64,000 nt of DNA from an uncultured Holophaga sp. (GTDB lineage: Bacteria > Acidobacteriota > Holophagae > Holophagales > Holophagaceae): positions 124,001-188,000 of the forward strand of contig NZ_OY781925.1 in NCBI RefSeq assembly GCF_963677305.1. Reading direction: 5' to 3'. The position numbers were made by a program, and so were the translations under genes. Below, piece by piece: positions 51,110 through 59,776 of the stretch (the first letter of the stretch is position 1; every line of letters starts with the position of its first letter). Under the pieces are notes generated by a model. That model made no database searches. It was not told the DNA's origin and worked only from the letters and a program-made list of their open reading frames with translations.

Positions 51110-51527
51110 CTATTTGTCGCCATCCAGGACCAGGAACGCCATGCCCCGCTGCCGTGCCGCAGCCATGATCCGAGCCATATCTGGATGACGCTTCAACGCT
51201 GGGAACTGCTGGCGGACGATAGCCGGATCGACAACCTCCAGTACCTTCCACCCGGCTCGGTGTAGCTCTCCCAGGACCACAGCCTCCGCCGCGTCTACGG
51301 ACCCTGTAGCCACACAGGCGAAGATCGCTTGTGGTTGAGGATTGCCAGATGCGCCTGCTGACAGGACCCGAAGAAGAAAGGTGTGCATCCACGTAGTCTG
51401 CCAGTAGTGCCTCCTTGTCGGTCGGCGGCACAATGGAAGCAAGATGAGCCAAGCCTTTGGGCTTTACCAGGAAGGTGCGGAGGTGGGAGTCGGGTTCACT
51501 GGTCGGAAGGAACCTGGTGGTGACCAT
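51110..51527 (-). pseudogene. Frameshifted hypothetical gene
   Basis: Two minus-strand frames, each protein-like over a different half, join into one product. The first starts at about 51527 (MVTTRFLPTSEPDSHLRTFL, GAAGG site upstream) and reads plausibly through KEALLADYVDAHLS. The second carries on with GASGNPQPQAIFACVATGSV and ends FLVLDGDK at 51110. A one-base indel between about 51345 and 51385 separates them. Function unknown. A sequencing error would make it intact. Confidence 0.5.
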
Positions 51528-52194
51528 CGAGTAACCTTCAAGCATCCCTTCCTTAGCAGATGATGGGTCCCAGGAGGAACCTAGTGGACATGACGGACAT
51601 GGTCCAGTTGGCTCGGACAAGGCTCCAGCCCGTCCCGGACCTCACAGAGTCACCCGCCTATCGCTGTTCTGCATTCCTGTCATGAAAGACGGAGAGTCGG
51701 GTTGAAATGATTACTGTTGGTGCTGGACGAGAAAGTCGAGAATGCGTGGGAGTCCAAGTGTTCCGGCTTTCAGCCGTTGCGACGCCACAGCGTGACAGGG
51801 GGTCTGCGTCACCAGAGCCGGTCGCCGAGGTAGCACTGAAGCCCTCTTACATGTCCCATCCGGTGCGGCATGGGGGTCTGGAGGTGAAACAGGGCATCGT
51901 CATGGCTGGTGTGTTCCCATCGCCATAAGAACGCCCCAAGGTCGCCTTGAATGTCTGCAAGGTTATCCAGGCCACCGGGGGATTTTACCATACCGCTAAG
52001 GCGTGGGGCATGACCCGCAGGTTCCCCGGATTTTCACGACACCGCCTGTCGAGAGGGCGGCCACCCAGGCAGCGACCGGTCCTTGTATTTGTGCAGATCG
52101 GAGCCCCCTTCACACCCAGAAAGTTTTCGACCATATCCGCAGGATTTTCCACATTTACATCGCAGGATCCGCGGATGGCCCACCGGCACCACCT
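51528..52194. other. 667-base stretch without an intact gene
   Basis: Short frames on both strands, none with a good start and a protein-like sequence along its whole length. The one segment that reads like protein is listed at 51809-51991. Composition is less GC-biased than in the neighbours, and third codon positions show no clear bias. With the frameshifted gene next to it, this looks like decaying accessory DNA. Confidence 0.5.
51809..51991 (-). pseudogene. Possible C-terminal gene fragment (DUF5063-like pattern)
   Basis: A 60-codon frame. From residue 8 it reads LDNLADIQGDLGAFLWRWEH, then DDALFHLQ and GHVRGLQCYLG before the stop. The order 'N..DI..DL..F', 'DAL', 'WG/MG' and 'LRALH' recalls the end of DUF5063 proteins. 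There is no ribosome site, and the frame upstream is not protein-like, so it would be a remnant. The resemblance is from memory and weak. Confidence 0.3.
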
Positions 52195-52587
52195 TCAACC
52201 CTCCTCGCCCACCATTTCCATGACCACCACCTGCTCCACAGCGTGGCGGACCCACTGCTCCAAGGCCGGCACGGATTCCGCCTCGGCTTCCAGTTGGCCA
52301 CTGCAGACTTCATCGCAAACCTGGTGGAGCACCGCGGTGAAGTGGCTCACCGCCATCTCCGAGGCCTCCACAAAGCTCGCGCCCTGATCCCAGAAATACT
52401 GGATCAGGTGCCCCCAAGTCATGCTCCAGTCTGGAGAACTGCGATCCGGGCCCTGGACCAACCCGGAAAAGAGGTGCTCAACCGCAGCCTCCACCACCGA
52501 AGGGTCGTAGACCGCCCCTTGGCGCGCCAACACATGGGCCACTGCCCGTCCGAGATCCCGCTTGAGCATCGGGGTGAGATCAGACAT
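52195..52587 (-). CDS. Hypothetical protein (130 aa)
   Basis: A soluble, mostly helical protein, acidic near its C-terminus (LEAEAESVPALEQW). AGGAGG lies six bases before the ATG at 52587, a good ribosome site. Notable segments are LGRAVAHVLARQGAVYDPSVVEAAVEHLF and WGHLIQYFWDQGASFVEA. No motif I recognise. It is the only apparently intact gene in the gene-poor stretch after tRNA-Arg. Confidence 0.6.
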   Translation of the reverse strand: MSDLTPMLKRDLGRAVAHVLARQGAVYDPSVVEAAVEHLFSGLVQGPDRSSPDWSMTWGHLIQYFWDQGASFVEASEMAVSHFTAVLHQVCDEVCSGQLEAEAESVPALEQWVRHAVEQVVVMEMVGEEG

Positions 52588-52756
52588 GCCTACCTCCTCA
52601 TGACGAATGGGGGCGCCCGCCGCCCCCTTGGATCAGTCCATGCGGTATATAGTTTGGTTCATATCGATAACCCCGCAAGCCAATGGCTGAAATTTCTATC
52701 CACGGGCCGGCCAACCACCAGACAGGCCTCGACACAGCTTCTCCCGAAAGAGCCAA

Positions 52757-53959
52757 ATGCTTTGCGGCCCGACAGTCGGATCACTGCCATCATGGGGCAT
52801 GTTCGCGATCCTGCTGCTCCTGGGCATCGGCCTCCAGATCCTGCATTGGCGAGCCCTGAAGCGCATCCTGCCTTCCCATTGGGGACGCCCTCTCGCCTGG
52901 CTGATCCTCCTGGCCCACACCCCCCTCCTGATCTACCTTCTGCTCCGCGTCACCGGGGCTTCGGCCGTAGGCTCCGCCCTCTGGTTGCGCACCCTGGCCA
53001 GGGCCGGCTTCTACATCCTCGCCCTCTCGGGGCTGAACCTGATCATCCTGAGCCTGGAGTCCCTGGTCTGGCGGGTCCGGAAACATCGCGGGAAAGAGGT
53101 CGATCGGGACCGCCGGGCATTCCTCCAGAAGGGGGCCGCCGTCAGCCTGGGGGTGCTGGCGGTGGCCAGCGTCCGCGGCTACCAGGAGGGCCAGGACACT
53201 CCCCTCATCCGCCGGAATGAACTGCGCTTCCCGGATCTTCCCACCGCCTTTGATGGGCTTCGCATCGCCCACCTCTCGGATCTCCACTCCGGCCCCTTCA
53301 TCAACCTCGGACACCTCCGCCTCTGGCGGGGCATGGCCGAACGCGAAAAGCCCGACATGCTCATCATCACAGGGGACTTCGTGGACGCCATGCCCGCAGA
53401 GGCGCTCCCCTTCGCCGAGGCCTTCCGGAACTTCCAGGCCCCCCTCGGACGCTTCGCCATCCTCGGGAACCACGACTACTTCACCGACCCGCGCCCCATC
53501 TGGAAGGAGCTTCAGGACCTTGGATTCACCCTCCTGGAGAACACTCATACCCAGGTTGAACGGGGCGGCGAGCGCCTCATCCTCTTCGGGCTCCAGGACC
53601 CCATGGCCAGGGATGGCCGCTTCCGCGGCCTCCGCTTCGGGCCCGGCCCCATGCCCCAGGATGTGGCCCTGGGCATGCCCAAAGAGGGCTGGCGGCTGGG
53701 ACTGGTGCACCGCCCCAGCAACTGGGATCTGGCCCTGGAGGCTGGCGCCAGGCTCACCCTCTCCGGACACACCCATGGCGGCCAGATCAACCTCCTCCCG
53801 GGACTCTCCAGCGCTCGCCTCCTGGGACGGTACATCCGTGGACTCTACACAGAGGGACCCCACTGGATGAACGTGAGTGCCGGGCTGGGCATGGTCGCGC
53901 TCCCCGTGCGCCTGGGCGCCCCGCCTGAGTTCAGCATCCTCACCCTGCGACGCGGTTGA
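52757..53959 (+). CDS. Membrane-anchored metallophosphoesterase (YkuE/YaeI-like)
   Basis: A 400-residue protein. Three hydrophobic helices at residues 15-105 are followed by DRDRRAFLQKGAAVSLGVL, a twin-arginine-like segment. The calcineurin-like phosphoesterase domain has all metal motifs: HLSDLHSGP, TGDFVD, GNHDYF and SGHTHGGQ. Relatives act on lipid-linked pyrophosphates such as UDP-diacylglucosamine, or are unknown. Start uncertain: ATG at 52757 (GAAAGAG upstream) or ATG at 52799. Confidence 0.9.
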   Translation: MLCGPTVGSLPSWGMFAILLLLGIGLQILHWRALKRILPSHWGRPLAWLILLAHTPLLIYLLLRVTGASAVGSALWLRTLARAGFYILALSGLNLIILSLESLVWRVRKHRGKEVDRDRRAFLQKGAAVSLGVLAVASVRGYQEGQDTPLIRRNELRFPDLPTAFDGLRIAHLSDLHSGPFINLGHLRLWRGMAEREKPDMLIITGDFVDAMPAEALPFAEAFRNFQAPLGRFAILGNHDYFTDPRPIWKELQDLGFTLLENTHTQVERGGERLILFGLQDPMARDGRFRGLRFGPGPMPQDVALGMPKEGWRLGLVHRPSNWDLALEAGARLTLSGHTHGGQINLLPGLSSARLLGRYIRGLYTEGPHWMNVSAGLGMVALPVRLGAPPEFSILTLRRG

Positions 53960-54011
53960 AAATTTTCACTTGGCAAAAAAACGAATCAGGGATAACCTAA
54001 TTACTCCGCCG

Positions 54012-54087
54012 GCCCCATCGTCTAGCGGTTCAGGACGTCGCCCTCTCACGGCGAAGATCAGGGGTTCGAATCCCCTTGGGGCTACCA
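54012..54087 (+). tRNA. tRNA-Glu (anticodon CTC)
   Basis: A 76-base cloverleaf with encoded CCA. The acceptor GGCCCCA pairs with TGGGGCT. The anticodon loop CTCTCAC gives CTC, and the T-arm AGGGG-TTCGAAT-CCCCT is regular. The sequence TCGTCTAGCGGTTCAGGAC is typical of bacterial tRNA-Glu. Confidence 0.96.
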
Positions 54088-54090
54088 AGC

Positions 54091-54118
54091 AAACCCTCTG
54101 AGCAATCAGAGGGTTTTT
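54091..54118 (+). terminator. Terminator after tRNA-Glu
   Basis: AAACCCTCTGA pairs exactly with TCAGAGGGTTT around GCAA and runs into further Ts. Confidence 0.93.
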
Positions 54119-54119
54119 T

Positions 54120-54649
54120 GTTTTTGGGCTTCTGTTCTGAAATCAATGACAAAGCCCAAGTCAAACAGAAGTCAAAAAAACGTTCCGGGTGGTGCAGGGT
54201 GACCCGCACACCGCTGGAGAGGTCAGGGCTCACCCTGAGCCAGAGCGTGGATCAGATCCATGGGCACCACCTCAAACCCATGCTGCGCGACGACAATGAC
54301 CCCTGTATATCGGACGGCGGTTGGCAGATGCGCTGGAACTGGAGGCCCGCATTCTGTTCGAGGATCTGATGCGGCACTACGACATGCAGCCCCCAGCATG
54401 ATGGAAGCCTCCATGAGGTGCTACCTGTCCCTTTCGGTGGGAAATGGCAGATGGTCAATGTAGATTCATGCAATCCGTCATCAGAGCATCCAGCCAACGC
54501 TTACAGAAAAGCATCAAAAGCACAAACAATATACAGAAATATAGAGACATAACTTTGAATGTTCCGGCACAACATTCAAATTGACTCGCCCCCCGCAAAC
54601 CCTAGAATTACGTAGTACCCATGCATCATCAACCAGCAGACCGCCCGCC
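54120..54649. other. 530-base stretch without a convincing gene
   Basis: Short frames only. A minus-strand frame at 54223-54414 contains YTGVIVVAQHGFEVVPMDLI and is mildly protein-like, but it has no ribosome site and no family match. The region is less GC-rich than its surroundings, especially at about 54470-54580, which probably holds the promoter of the PilZ gene. Confidence 0.45.
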
Positions 54650-55057
54650 ATGCGCCGTGGTCCGCCCCCGCCCCCCCCAGAGACCTCCGTGCCAGAGTTC
54701 GTCAAGAAGCGGAAATACACACGCATGCCGGTCGGACTGGAACACCGGATCCGCTTCGCCATCGGGGCGACCTCCCTGGAGCACGTTCCCCTGGCCAACC
54801 TGAGCGCCGGAGGATGCCTGGCCCTGGTCCCAGCCGGAATGGCCAGCCATGTCCGTCCGGGCCTGCTGCTCATGGACTGCCTCCTGGAGCATGGCGAGAT
54901 GCCCGACGCCCCCATCTGTTCTCGGATCATGAGGATCGAGGTGCCCAATAACCTGGACGGCCACTTCGGACTGGGCATTGCCTTCCTCTCCACCTCCCCG
55001 GACTTCTACGAGCAGATCAACACGTACGTGGCCCGCCATCTGGGATGCCTGGACTGA
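54650..55057 (+). CDS. PilZ-domain protein
   Basis: About 135 residues. The PilZ motifs are KRKYTRMPVG (the RxxxR-type c-di-GMP site) and ANLSAGGCLAL (the D/NxSxxG site) some 35 residues later. A Pro-rich leader precedes them. The frame opens at a TTG at 54581; I chose the ATG at 54650, but no strong ribosome site marks it. PilZ proteins bind cyclic di-GMP and act on motility or surface polymers. No partner gene is next to it. Confidence 0.75.
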   Translation: MRRGPPPPPPETSVPEFVKKRKYTRMPVGLEHRIRFAIGATSLEHVPLANLSAGGCLALVPAGMASHVRPGLLLMDCLLEHGEMPDAPICSRIMRIEVPNNLDGHFGLGIAFLSTSPDFYEQINTYVARHLGCLD

Positions 55058-56128
55058 TCACTCTCCGATGCGCCAAGCGCGGATCATGTCCATCTTGCTT
55101 TTGTAGCGCTCCTGATCGCCGGGCATGGCCAGCCGCCTGGCCTTTTCCAGGGCCTTGAGTGCGGCCTCAGGCTGCCCCCTGGCCAAGCGGACCCTGGCCA
55201 AGAGAAGGAAGAGCTCTGGATCGGCGATCTGCAACCGCACGGCCGCCTTGGCATGGTCCAAGGCCTCATCCAAGTGACCCTCCGCCAAGGATTCCTCCGC
55301 AAGGCGGGCCCTGAAGTAGGGGTCCCTGCGGCGGACCTTGTACCCGATCTCCCGGAAGTGGTCGGCCTCCCGTTCCCGGCCCTGGCTCCGAAGGAGAATC
55401 TCCAGGTTTTCCAAGGCGGCGCCCCCGGTCGGATCCAGCTCGAGGGATCGCCTGAAGGCCTGTTCGGCTTCCAAGGGGTGCCCCAGGCGCTGCTGCACCA
55501 CCCCCTCCGTATTCCATCCGATCCCCGACCCGGCATCCACGGCTAGACTCCGGTCCGCCTCCACCAGCGCCGCATGGGGATCGCCAGCATCCATGAACTC
55601 CACCGCACGGTTGCTATGGTAGAGCGCCAGGATCCGCTCCCGGGAGAGGGGGGACACCAGATAGACCCCCGAGCGGGGCCGGACCTCAGGCAGGAAATCG
55701 GCGATGAGATCTTCCAAGGGGGGATTGTGGACCAGCGCCACTACATGCCGCTCGAGGCGGATGGTGTCACCCCGCCGCTGCCAGCGGTTGATGTTGAGCA
55801 CTTCGGCAAACTGGGCCTCGATCCCTCCGGCATGGCAGGCCGCCACATAGAACGCCGTCAAGGTGAGGCAGTTGGCCCGGTGCTCCTGCCAGGCCTCGGC
55901 CACAGTGCGGGTGTGGGAATTGTCATAGACCATTCCCAGCCCACCCTCGCCCGTGGGGCTGAAGGTGGCACGGAGCAGGGCCTCCAGCTTGCCTCGGGTC
56001 GTCTGCCGGGTCTGCATGACCTGCCTGGCAAAGGGGAGCAGCTCCGGGGGCGGGTCCAGAGGACCCGCCAGGACGGATACCCACGTCATCACAGGCACCA
56101 GGGGCCACACCCACCACTCCCGCCGCAT
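55058..56128 (-). CDS. Exported transglutaminase-like / TPR repeat protein
   Basis: A 356-residue protein. An N-terminal hydrophobic stretch (WWVWPLVPVMTWVSVLAG) acts as signal or anchor. Residues 75-130 hold a transglutaminase-like core with RANCLTLTAFYVAACHAGGI, whose Cys would be the nucleophile. From about residue 170 there are four TPR-like repeats, among them GWNTEGVVQQRLGHPLEAEQAFRRSLELDP. I chose the ATG at 56128, with GGAGG upstream. The stop abuts the convergent PilZ gene. Function unknown; similar proteins occur widely in acidobacteria and gammaproteobacteria. Confidence 0.8.
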   Translation of the reverse strand: MRREWWVWPLVPVMTWVSVLAGPLDPPPELLPFARQVMQTRQTTRGKLEALLRATFSPTGEGGLGMVYDNSHTRTVAEAWQEHRANCLTLTAFYVAACHAGGIEAQFAEVLNINRWQRRGDTIRLERHVVALVHNPPLEDLIADFLPEVRPRSGVYLVSPLSRERILALYHSNRAVEFMDAGDPHAALVEADRSLAVDAGSGIGWNTEGVVQQRLGHPLEAEQAFRRSLELDPTGGAALENLEILLRSQGREREADHFREIGYKVRRRDPYFRARLAEESLAEGHLDEALDHAKAAVRLQIADPELFLLLARVRLARGQPEAALKALEKARRLAMPGDQERYKSKMDMIRAWRIGE

Positions 56129-56208
56129 GGAGCCTCCACAGCCCCAAACATAGCCATGCCCCCGCAGCGGACAAGCGTCCAGGGCTAGACTGTCTGGAAG
56201 GAGCTTCC

Positions 56209-57123
56209 ATGCCACGTGCCGTCGTCTGCGCCTACTCCCCCGTCGGGGCCGCTGCCCTCGAGGGGCTCCTTGCGGCAGGGGTCCAGGTCACGGCCCTCTA
56301 CACATACCCCCAGCCCGATCAGGACCGCTGGTTCGAGGCCCCGGCGGCAGTGGCCGGACGCCACGGGATCCCGGTGCACTGCGAGCCGGACTTCAACGCC
56401 GACGCGGTCCTTGACAGCCTCAGGGCCGAGGCCCCGGACCTGCTCTTCAGCTTCTATTTCCGGGAGATGATCGCGGCTCGGGCCCTGGACCTGCCCCGCC
56501 TGGGCGCCTTCAACCTCCATGGTTCCCTCCTGCCGGCCTATCGGGGCCGGGCCCCCATCAACTGGGCCCTCCTCCGCGGAGAGACCCGAACGGGAATCAC
56601 CCTCCACCGCATGACCCCCAAGCCCGACGACGGCGATATCCTCGCCCAGGAGCCGCTGGACATCGCGTGGGATGAGACGGCCCTCAGCCTCACCTTGAGG
56701 ATGGCGGCTGCCGGGAGGGAAATGGTGCGCACGGTGGTCCCAGGTCTTGTGGACGGCAGCGTCATCCCGAAGGCTCAAACCGGGTTGGGGCCTTCCTCCT
56801 ACTTCGGGGGACGGCGCCCCTCCGACTCCCGTCTGGACTTCTTGATGAGCACAGGCGAGGCCTTCAACCAGATCAGGGCGGTGGCGGACCCCTGGCCCAA
56901 TGCCTACCTGGAGACCCCCCGGGGACTGGTGAAGATCCCCTGGGCCCTTCCTTCCGCCGAACCCTGCCCCCAGGGTACTTGGCGGAAGAGCCCCGAGGGG
57001 GTCCTGCTGGGCTTCGCCAATGGGGCCCTCCGCCTCCATGCCCTCAGACGGGGCGACTTCCGGAGTGAGCGCCCCAGCGATCATGCCCGGTGGCTAAATG
57101 AACTGGACATCAAAGAAGCCTAA
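56209..57123 (+). CDS. Formyltransferase (ArnA N-terminal/Fmt-like)
   Basis: A 304-residue single-domain-pair enzyme. NLHGSLLPAYRGRAPINWALL contains the Asn and His of the 10-formyl-tetrahydrofolate site, and GITLHRMTPKPDDGDILAQ the catalytic Asp. The length equals the formyltransferase part of ArnA. Substrates in this family are initiator Met-tRNA or 4-amino sugars. FSFYFREMI and the short C-terminal part favour a sugar-nucleotide enzyme. No arn or other sugar genes are adjacent. AGGAG lies six bases before the ATG. Confidence 0.87.
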   Translation: MPRAVVCAYSPVGAAALEGLLAAGVQVTALYTYPQPDQDRWFEAPAAVAGRHGIPVHCEPDFNADAVLDSLRAEAPDLLFSFYFREMIAARALDLPRLGAFNLHGSLLPAYRGRAPINWALLRGETRTGITLHRMTPKPDDGDILAQEPLDIAWDETALSLTLRMAAAGREMVRTVVPGLVDGSVIPKAQTGLGPSSYFGGRRPSDSRLDFLMSTGEAFNQIRAVADPWPNAYLETPRGLVKIPWALPSAEPCPQGTWRKSPEGVLLGFANGALRLHALRRGDFRSERPSDHARWLNELDIKEA

Positions 57124-57157
57124 GCCTAACCTCATGGGCAACACCAAGGAGCTGCTC

Positions 57158-57460
57158 ATGAGACCATGGATCCCCCTCCTCTGCCTGCCAGCCCTGCTCT
57201 GCCCCCTGCAGGCAAGACCCCGTTCTGGTGGCCCCGTTTCCAATGCCAAGGAGGCCAGGGCCATCGCCGAGGCCGAGACCGGCGGGATGGCGGTCAGCGC
57301 CCACCGGATCCATCTCAATGGAGCTTCGGGCGGCTGGGAGGTGGAGGTCCGCATGCCCGATGAGGGGCGCGGTTGGCGCTGCATTGTTGACTGCGACACC
57401 CGCATGGTCCGCAGTCGGGACCGTATCCCCAATCCGGCAGCCCGGAAGACACATCACTGA
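57158..57460 (+). CDS. Small periplasmic PepSY-like protein
   Basis: A 100-residue protein with a signal peptide (MRPWIPLLCLPALLCPLQA). The mature part fits one PepSY unit: VSNAKEARAIAEAETGGMAV, then GGWEVEVRMPDEGRGWRCIVDCDTRMV. PepSY domains often inhibit peptidases or bind other exported proteins. AAGGAG lies six bases before the ATG at 57158. It follows the formyltransferase gene by 34 bases. Confidence 0.75.
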   Translation: MRPWIPLLCLPALLCPLQARPRSGGPVSNAKEARAIAEAETGGMAVSAHRIHLNGASGGWEVEVRMPDEGRGWRCIVDCDTRMVRSRDRIPNPAARKTHH

Positions 57461-57523
57461 CTCAACCCTCTTGTGCCGCATCGTAGACTGCTGATGACGG
57501 CACACGCCGGATCGGAGGACTCC

Positions 57524-58573
57524 ATGGGTCTGATGGACTGGGGCAAAGCCCAACTTCTAGACATCCTGCAGTGGCTGGATGACAGCGCCGACACCATGGC
57601 CTGGCGCTATCCCATGCGCGGCCAGGAGATCCAGAATGGCGGCAAGCTGGTGGTACGGGAGAGCCAAGTGGCGGTCTTCGTCAACGAGGGCCAGTTCGCC
57701 GATGTCTTCGGCCCCGGAACCCACACCCTCAACACTCAGAACCTGCCGGTCCTGGCCACCCTGAAGGGCTGGAAGTACGGCTTTGAGAGCCCTTTCAAAA
57801 GCGATGTATACTTCCTGAACACCAAGCTCTTCAACGATCTGGGCTGGGGCACCCCGAATCCCATCATGCTGCGCGATGCCGACTTCGGCATGCTCCGCAT
57901 CCGGGCCTTCGGCATCTACTCCGTGCGGATCGTCGACCCCAAGGCCTTCCTCCAGCAGGTGATGGGCACCAACGAGGCCTACTCGGTCACGGACATCCAG
58001 GACCAGCTCCGCAAGAGCCTCATCAGCAGGTTCACCGATGCCCTGGGGGAGGCCAAGGTCCCGGCCCTGGACCTGGCCGCCCACTACGACGAGCTCTCAG
58101 ACCTGCTCCGGCAGAAGATGGACCCAGAGTTCCGCACCATGGGCCTGGAGTGCGCCAAGCTCTTCATCGAGAACATCAGCCTTCCCGAAGAGGTGGAGGC
58201 CATGATGGACAAGCGCACCAGCGTGGGCCTGATGGCTCCGGTCATGGGGGCCTACACCCAGATGCAGGTGGCCGACAGCGTGCCCCTGGCCGCCCAGAAC
58301 CCCGGTGGTCTGGCGGGCATGGGCATGGGCCTCGGGGTCGGCGTCGGCATGGGCAACATGATGGGCCAGCAGATGGGGGGCGCCATGGGGCAGATGGCCC
58401 AGACCCCCTACCCCGCAGGCAGCGCACCCGCCGCTCCGGCGGCGCCGGCCAGGAGCCTGAAGGAGGAACTGATGGAGCTCAAGGATCTCTTCGACTCCCA
58501 GCTCATCACCCAGGCCGAGTACGATGCCCAGCGCGCCGTGATTATGAGAAAGCATGGCATGGGCCAGCCCTAA
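57524..58573 (+). CDS. SPFH-domain protein with C-terminal SHOCT domain
   Basis: A 349-residue protein of the YdjI/virion-core-like SPFH group. The SPFH part spans about residues 30-230 (VVRESQVAVFVNEGQFADVFGPG, then FGIYSVRIVDPKAF). A Gly/Met-rich low-complexity stretch follows (GMGMGLGVGVGMG). The C-terminus is a SHOCT unit, SLKEELMELKDLFDSQLITQ. I chose the ATG at 57524 because GGAGG lies six bases upstream. No membrane helix is seen. Function unknown; relatives may scaffold membranes or bind damaged proteins. Confidence 0.88.
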   Translation: MGLMDWGKAQLLDILQWLDDSADTMAWRYPMRGQEIQNGGKLVVRESQVAVFVNEGQFADVFGPGTHTLNTQNLPVLATLKGWKYGFESPFKSDVYFLNTKLFNDLGWGTPNPIMLRDADFGMLRIRAFGIYSVRIVDPKAFLQQVMGTNEAYSVTDIQDQLRKSLISRFTDALGEAKVPALDLAAHYDELSDLLRQKMDPEFRTMGLECAKLFIENISLPEEVEAMMDKRTSVGLMAPVMGAYTQMQVADSVPLAAQNPGGLAGMGMGLGVGVGMGNMMGQQMGGAMGQMAQTPYPAGSAPAAPAAPARSLKEELMELKDLFDSQLITQAEYDAQRAVIMRKHGMGQP

Positions 58574-58607
58574 GCCCAGGCTATGGATCTCCGACTAGCC
58601 TGAGGCC

Positions 58608-59639
58608 ATGTCGGATCCACTCGCCCCGGATTACCGGGAATGCTTGGCCAAGCAGGGCAGCCACCCGAACCACCCAGTCGCCCTGCTCTCGCCGCACCGA
58701 TTCTTCCGGACCCGGAAGGGCTCTTTCATGCCCTTCCGGCGCTCCTTCGGAGCCCTCACCCTCACCTGTGACCCCCTTCTGGGGGATGAGCCTCTGGGTC
58801 AGGCCCTGAGGGAGTTCGACCGCTCCCGGCCCAACCGGGCCATGGTCTTTGCCGGGGTCACCGGTCCAACCGCAACAGAGCTGGCCACCCTGGGCTATAC
58901 CGTGCTCAAGATCGGCGAAGAGCCCTGGGTCGACCTCGCGGACTGCCTGCCCAAGGGAAACCGCGGCAAGGGCGTCAGGGCCGCCCGGAATCAGGCTCTC
59001 CGCGCTGGCTGTACGGCCGCGGAGTGGACCCGGGAGGCCTGCCTCGCCCAGCGGGGGGCTGTCGAGGGCCTCTACAGGGAATGGCGCGGGCTGACCTTCA
59101 TCTCCCTGGAGGGGGGTGCCCTGGCCACGGATCCTTTTGCGGACATCCCGGGGAGGCACTACTTCGCGGTGGAAAGGGAGGGCGGACTGGAGGCCTTTCT
59201 GGTCGCCACCCCAGTCAGGGAGGGCGAGACCTATTACCTGGAGGACCTGGTCTACCGTCGCCACTGCACCCGGGGCGCCCAGGAACTCGCAGTGCTCACG
59301 GCCCTGGAGTGCCTCCGCCTCTCGGGAGCCACCCGGGCCAGCCTGGGCCTGGTCCTCTTGCGCCACCTGGAGACGGGAGCGGCCTCCACCCTCGACATGG
59401 GCACCCTGCCCATGCGGCTCCTCCGTCGCGGCATCGCCAGACTCTACAATGCCGAGGGTCAGGATCTCTTCCGCAAGCGATTCCAGATCGCCCGCTGGGA
59501 GCCCACCTACCTGGCCTTCCGCGGCCCCCGCTTCCTGGGGGGTCTCCGCTGGGGCCTCTGCCCCCTCCTGGCCATGGCCTGGTCAGTGCTCGCCATGGTG
59601 CTGGACCTGGACCCTACGCTCATGTGGCCCTGGAACTGA
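58608..59639 (+). CDS. DUF2156 protein (phosphatidylglycerol lysyltransferase C-domain-like)
   Basis: A 343-residue protein with a double GNAT-like fold. GNRGKGVRAARNQALRAG and YNAEGQDLFRKRFQIARWEPTY are characteristic of DUF2156 and of the MprF/LPG synthase C-domain, which moves aminoacyl groups onto lipids. A single C-terminal hydrophobic segment (LCPLLAMAWSVLAMVLDL) may anchor it to the membrane. The multi-helix flippase half of MprF is absent. The start follows GAGG closely. The acceptor is unknown. Confidence 0.82.
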   Translation: MSDPLAPDYRECLAKQGSHPNHPVALLSPHRFFRTRKGSFMPFRRSFGALTLTCDPLLGDEPLGQALREFDRSRPNRAMVFAGVTGPTATELATLGYTVLKIGEEPWVDLADCLPKGNRGKGVRAARNQALRAGCTAAEWTREACLAQRGAVEGLYREWRGLTFISLEGGALATDPFADIPGRHYFAVEREGGLEAFLVATPVREGETYYLEDLVYRRHCTRGAQELAVLTALECLRLSGATRASLGLVLLRHLETGAASTLDMGTLPMRLLRRGIARLYNAEGQDLFRKRFQIARWEPTYLAFRGPRFLGGLRWGLCPLLAMAWSVLAMVLDLDPTLMWPWN

Positions 59640-59640
59640 G

Positions 59641-59717
59641 TGGTGAGCCGTCCCGGGAATTGAACCTGGGATCCCGCCGGGAAAGGACCGACTGCTCTGG
59701 CGTTGAGCTAACGACTC
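59641..59717 (-). tRNA. Degenerate tRNA-like sequence (CTT in anticodon position)
   Basis: Read on the minus strand, 77 bases ending ACCA fold as a cloverleaf: acceptor GAGTCGT/ACGGCTC (one G-U), D stem GCTC/GAGC, anticodon stem GTCGG/CCGGC and a T-loop TTCAATT. But the D loop AACGCCA lacks the invariant GG, the anticodon loop TCCTTTC has C at 33 and T at 37, and the T stem needs a sixth pair and has an A-C mismatch. It is best read as a tRNA pseudogene or divergent tRNA-Lys. It starts 2 bases from the DUF2156 stop. Confidence 0.45.
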
Positions 59718-59776
59718 GAAGCTCCAGTCTAGCATGCAGCGCCCGCCCCGGGCCGCCGGTGAAAGCGGGCCTCTCC

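Noticed and set aside
52003..53220. 405-codon plus-strand ORF before and across the phosphoesterase gene
   Set aside because: Its first part is antisense to the 130-residue gene, and its later part is out of frame with the metal motifs of the phosphoesterase.
50808..54087. Integrated element bounded by repeats of the tRNA ends
   Set aside because: I looked for a second copy of the tRNA-Arg 3' end downstream and saw only a 7-base match; no integrase gene is present.
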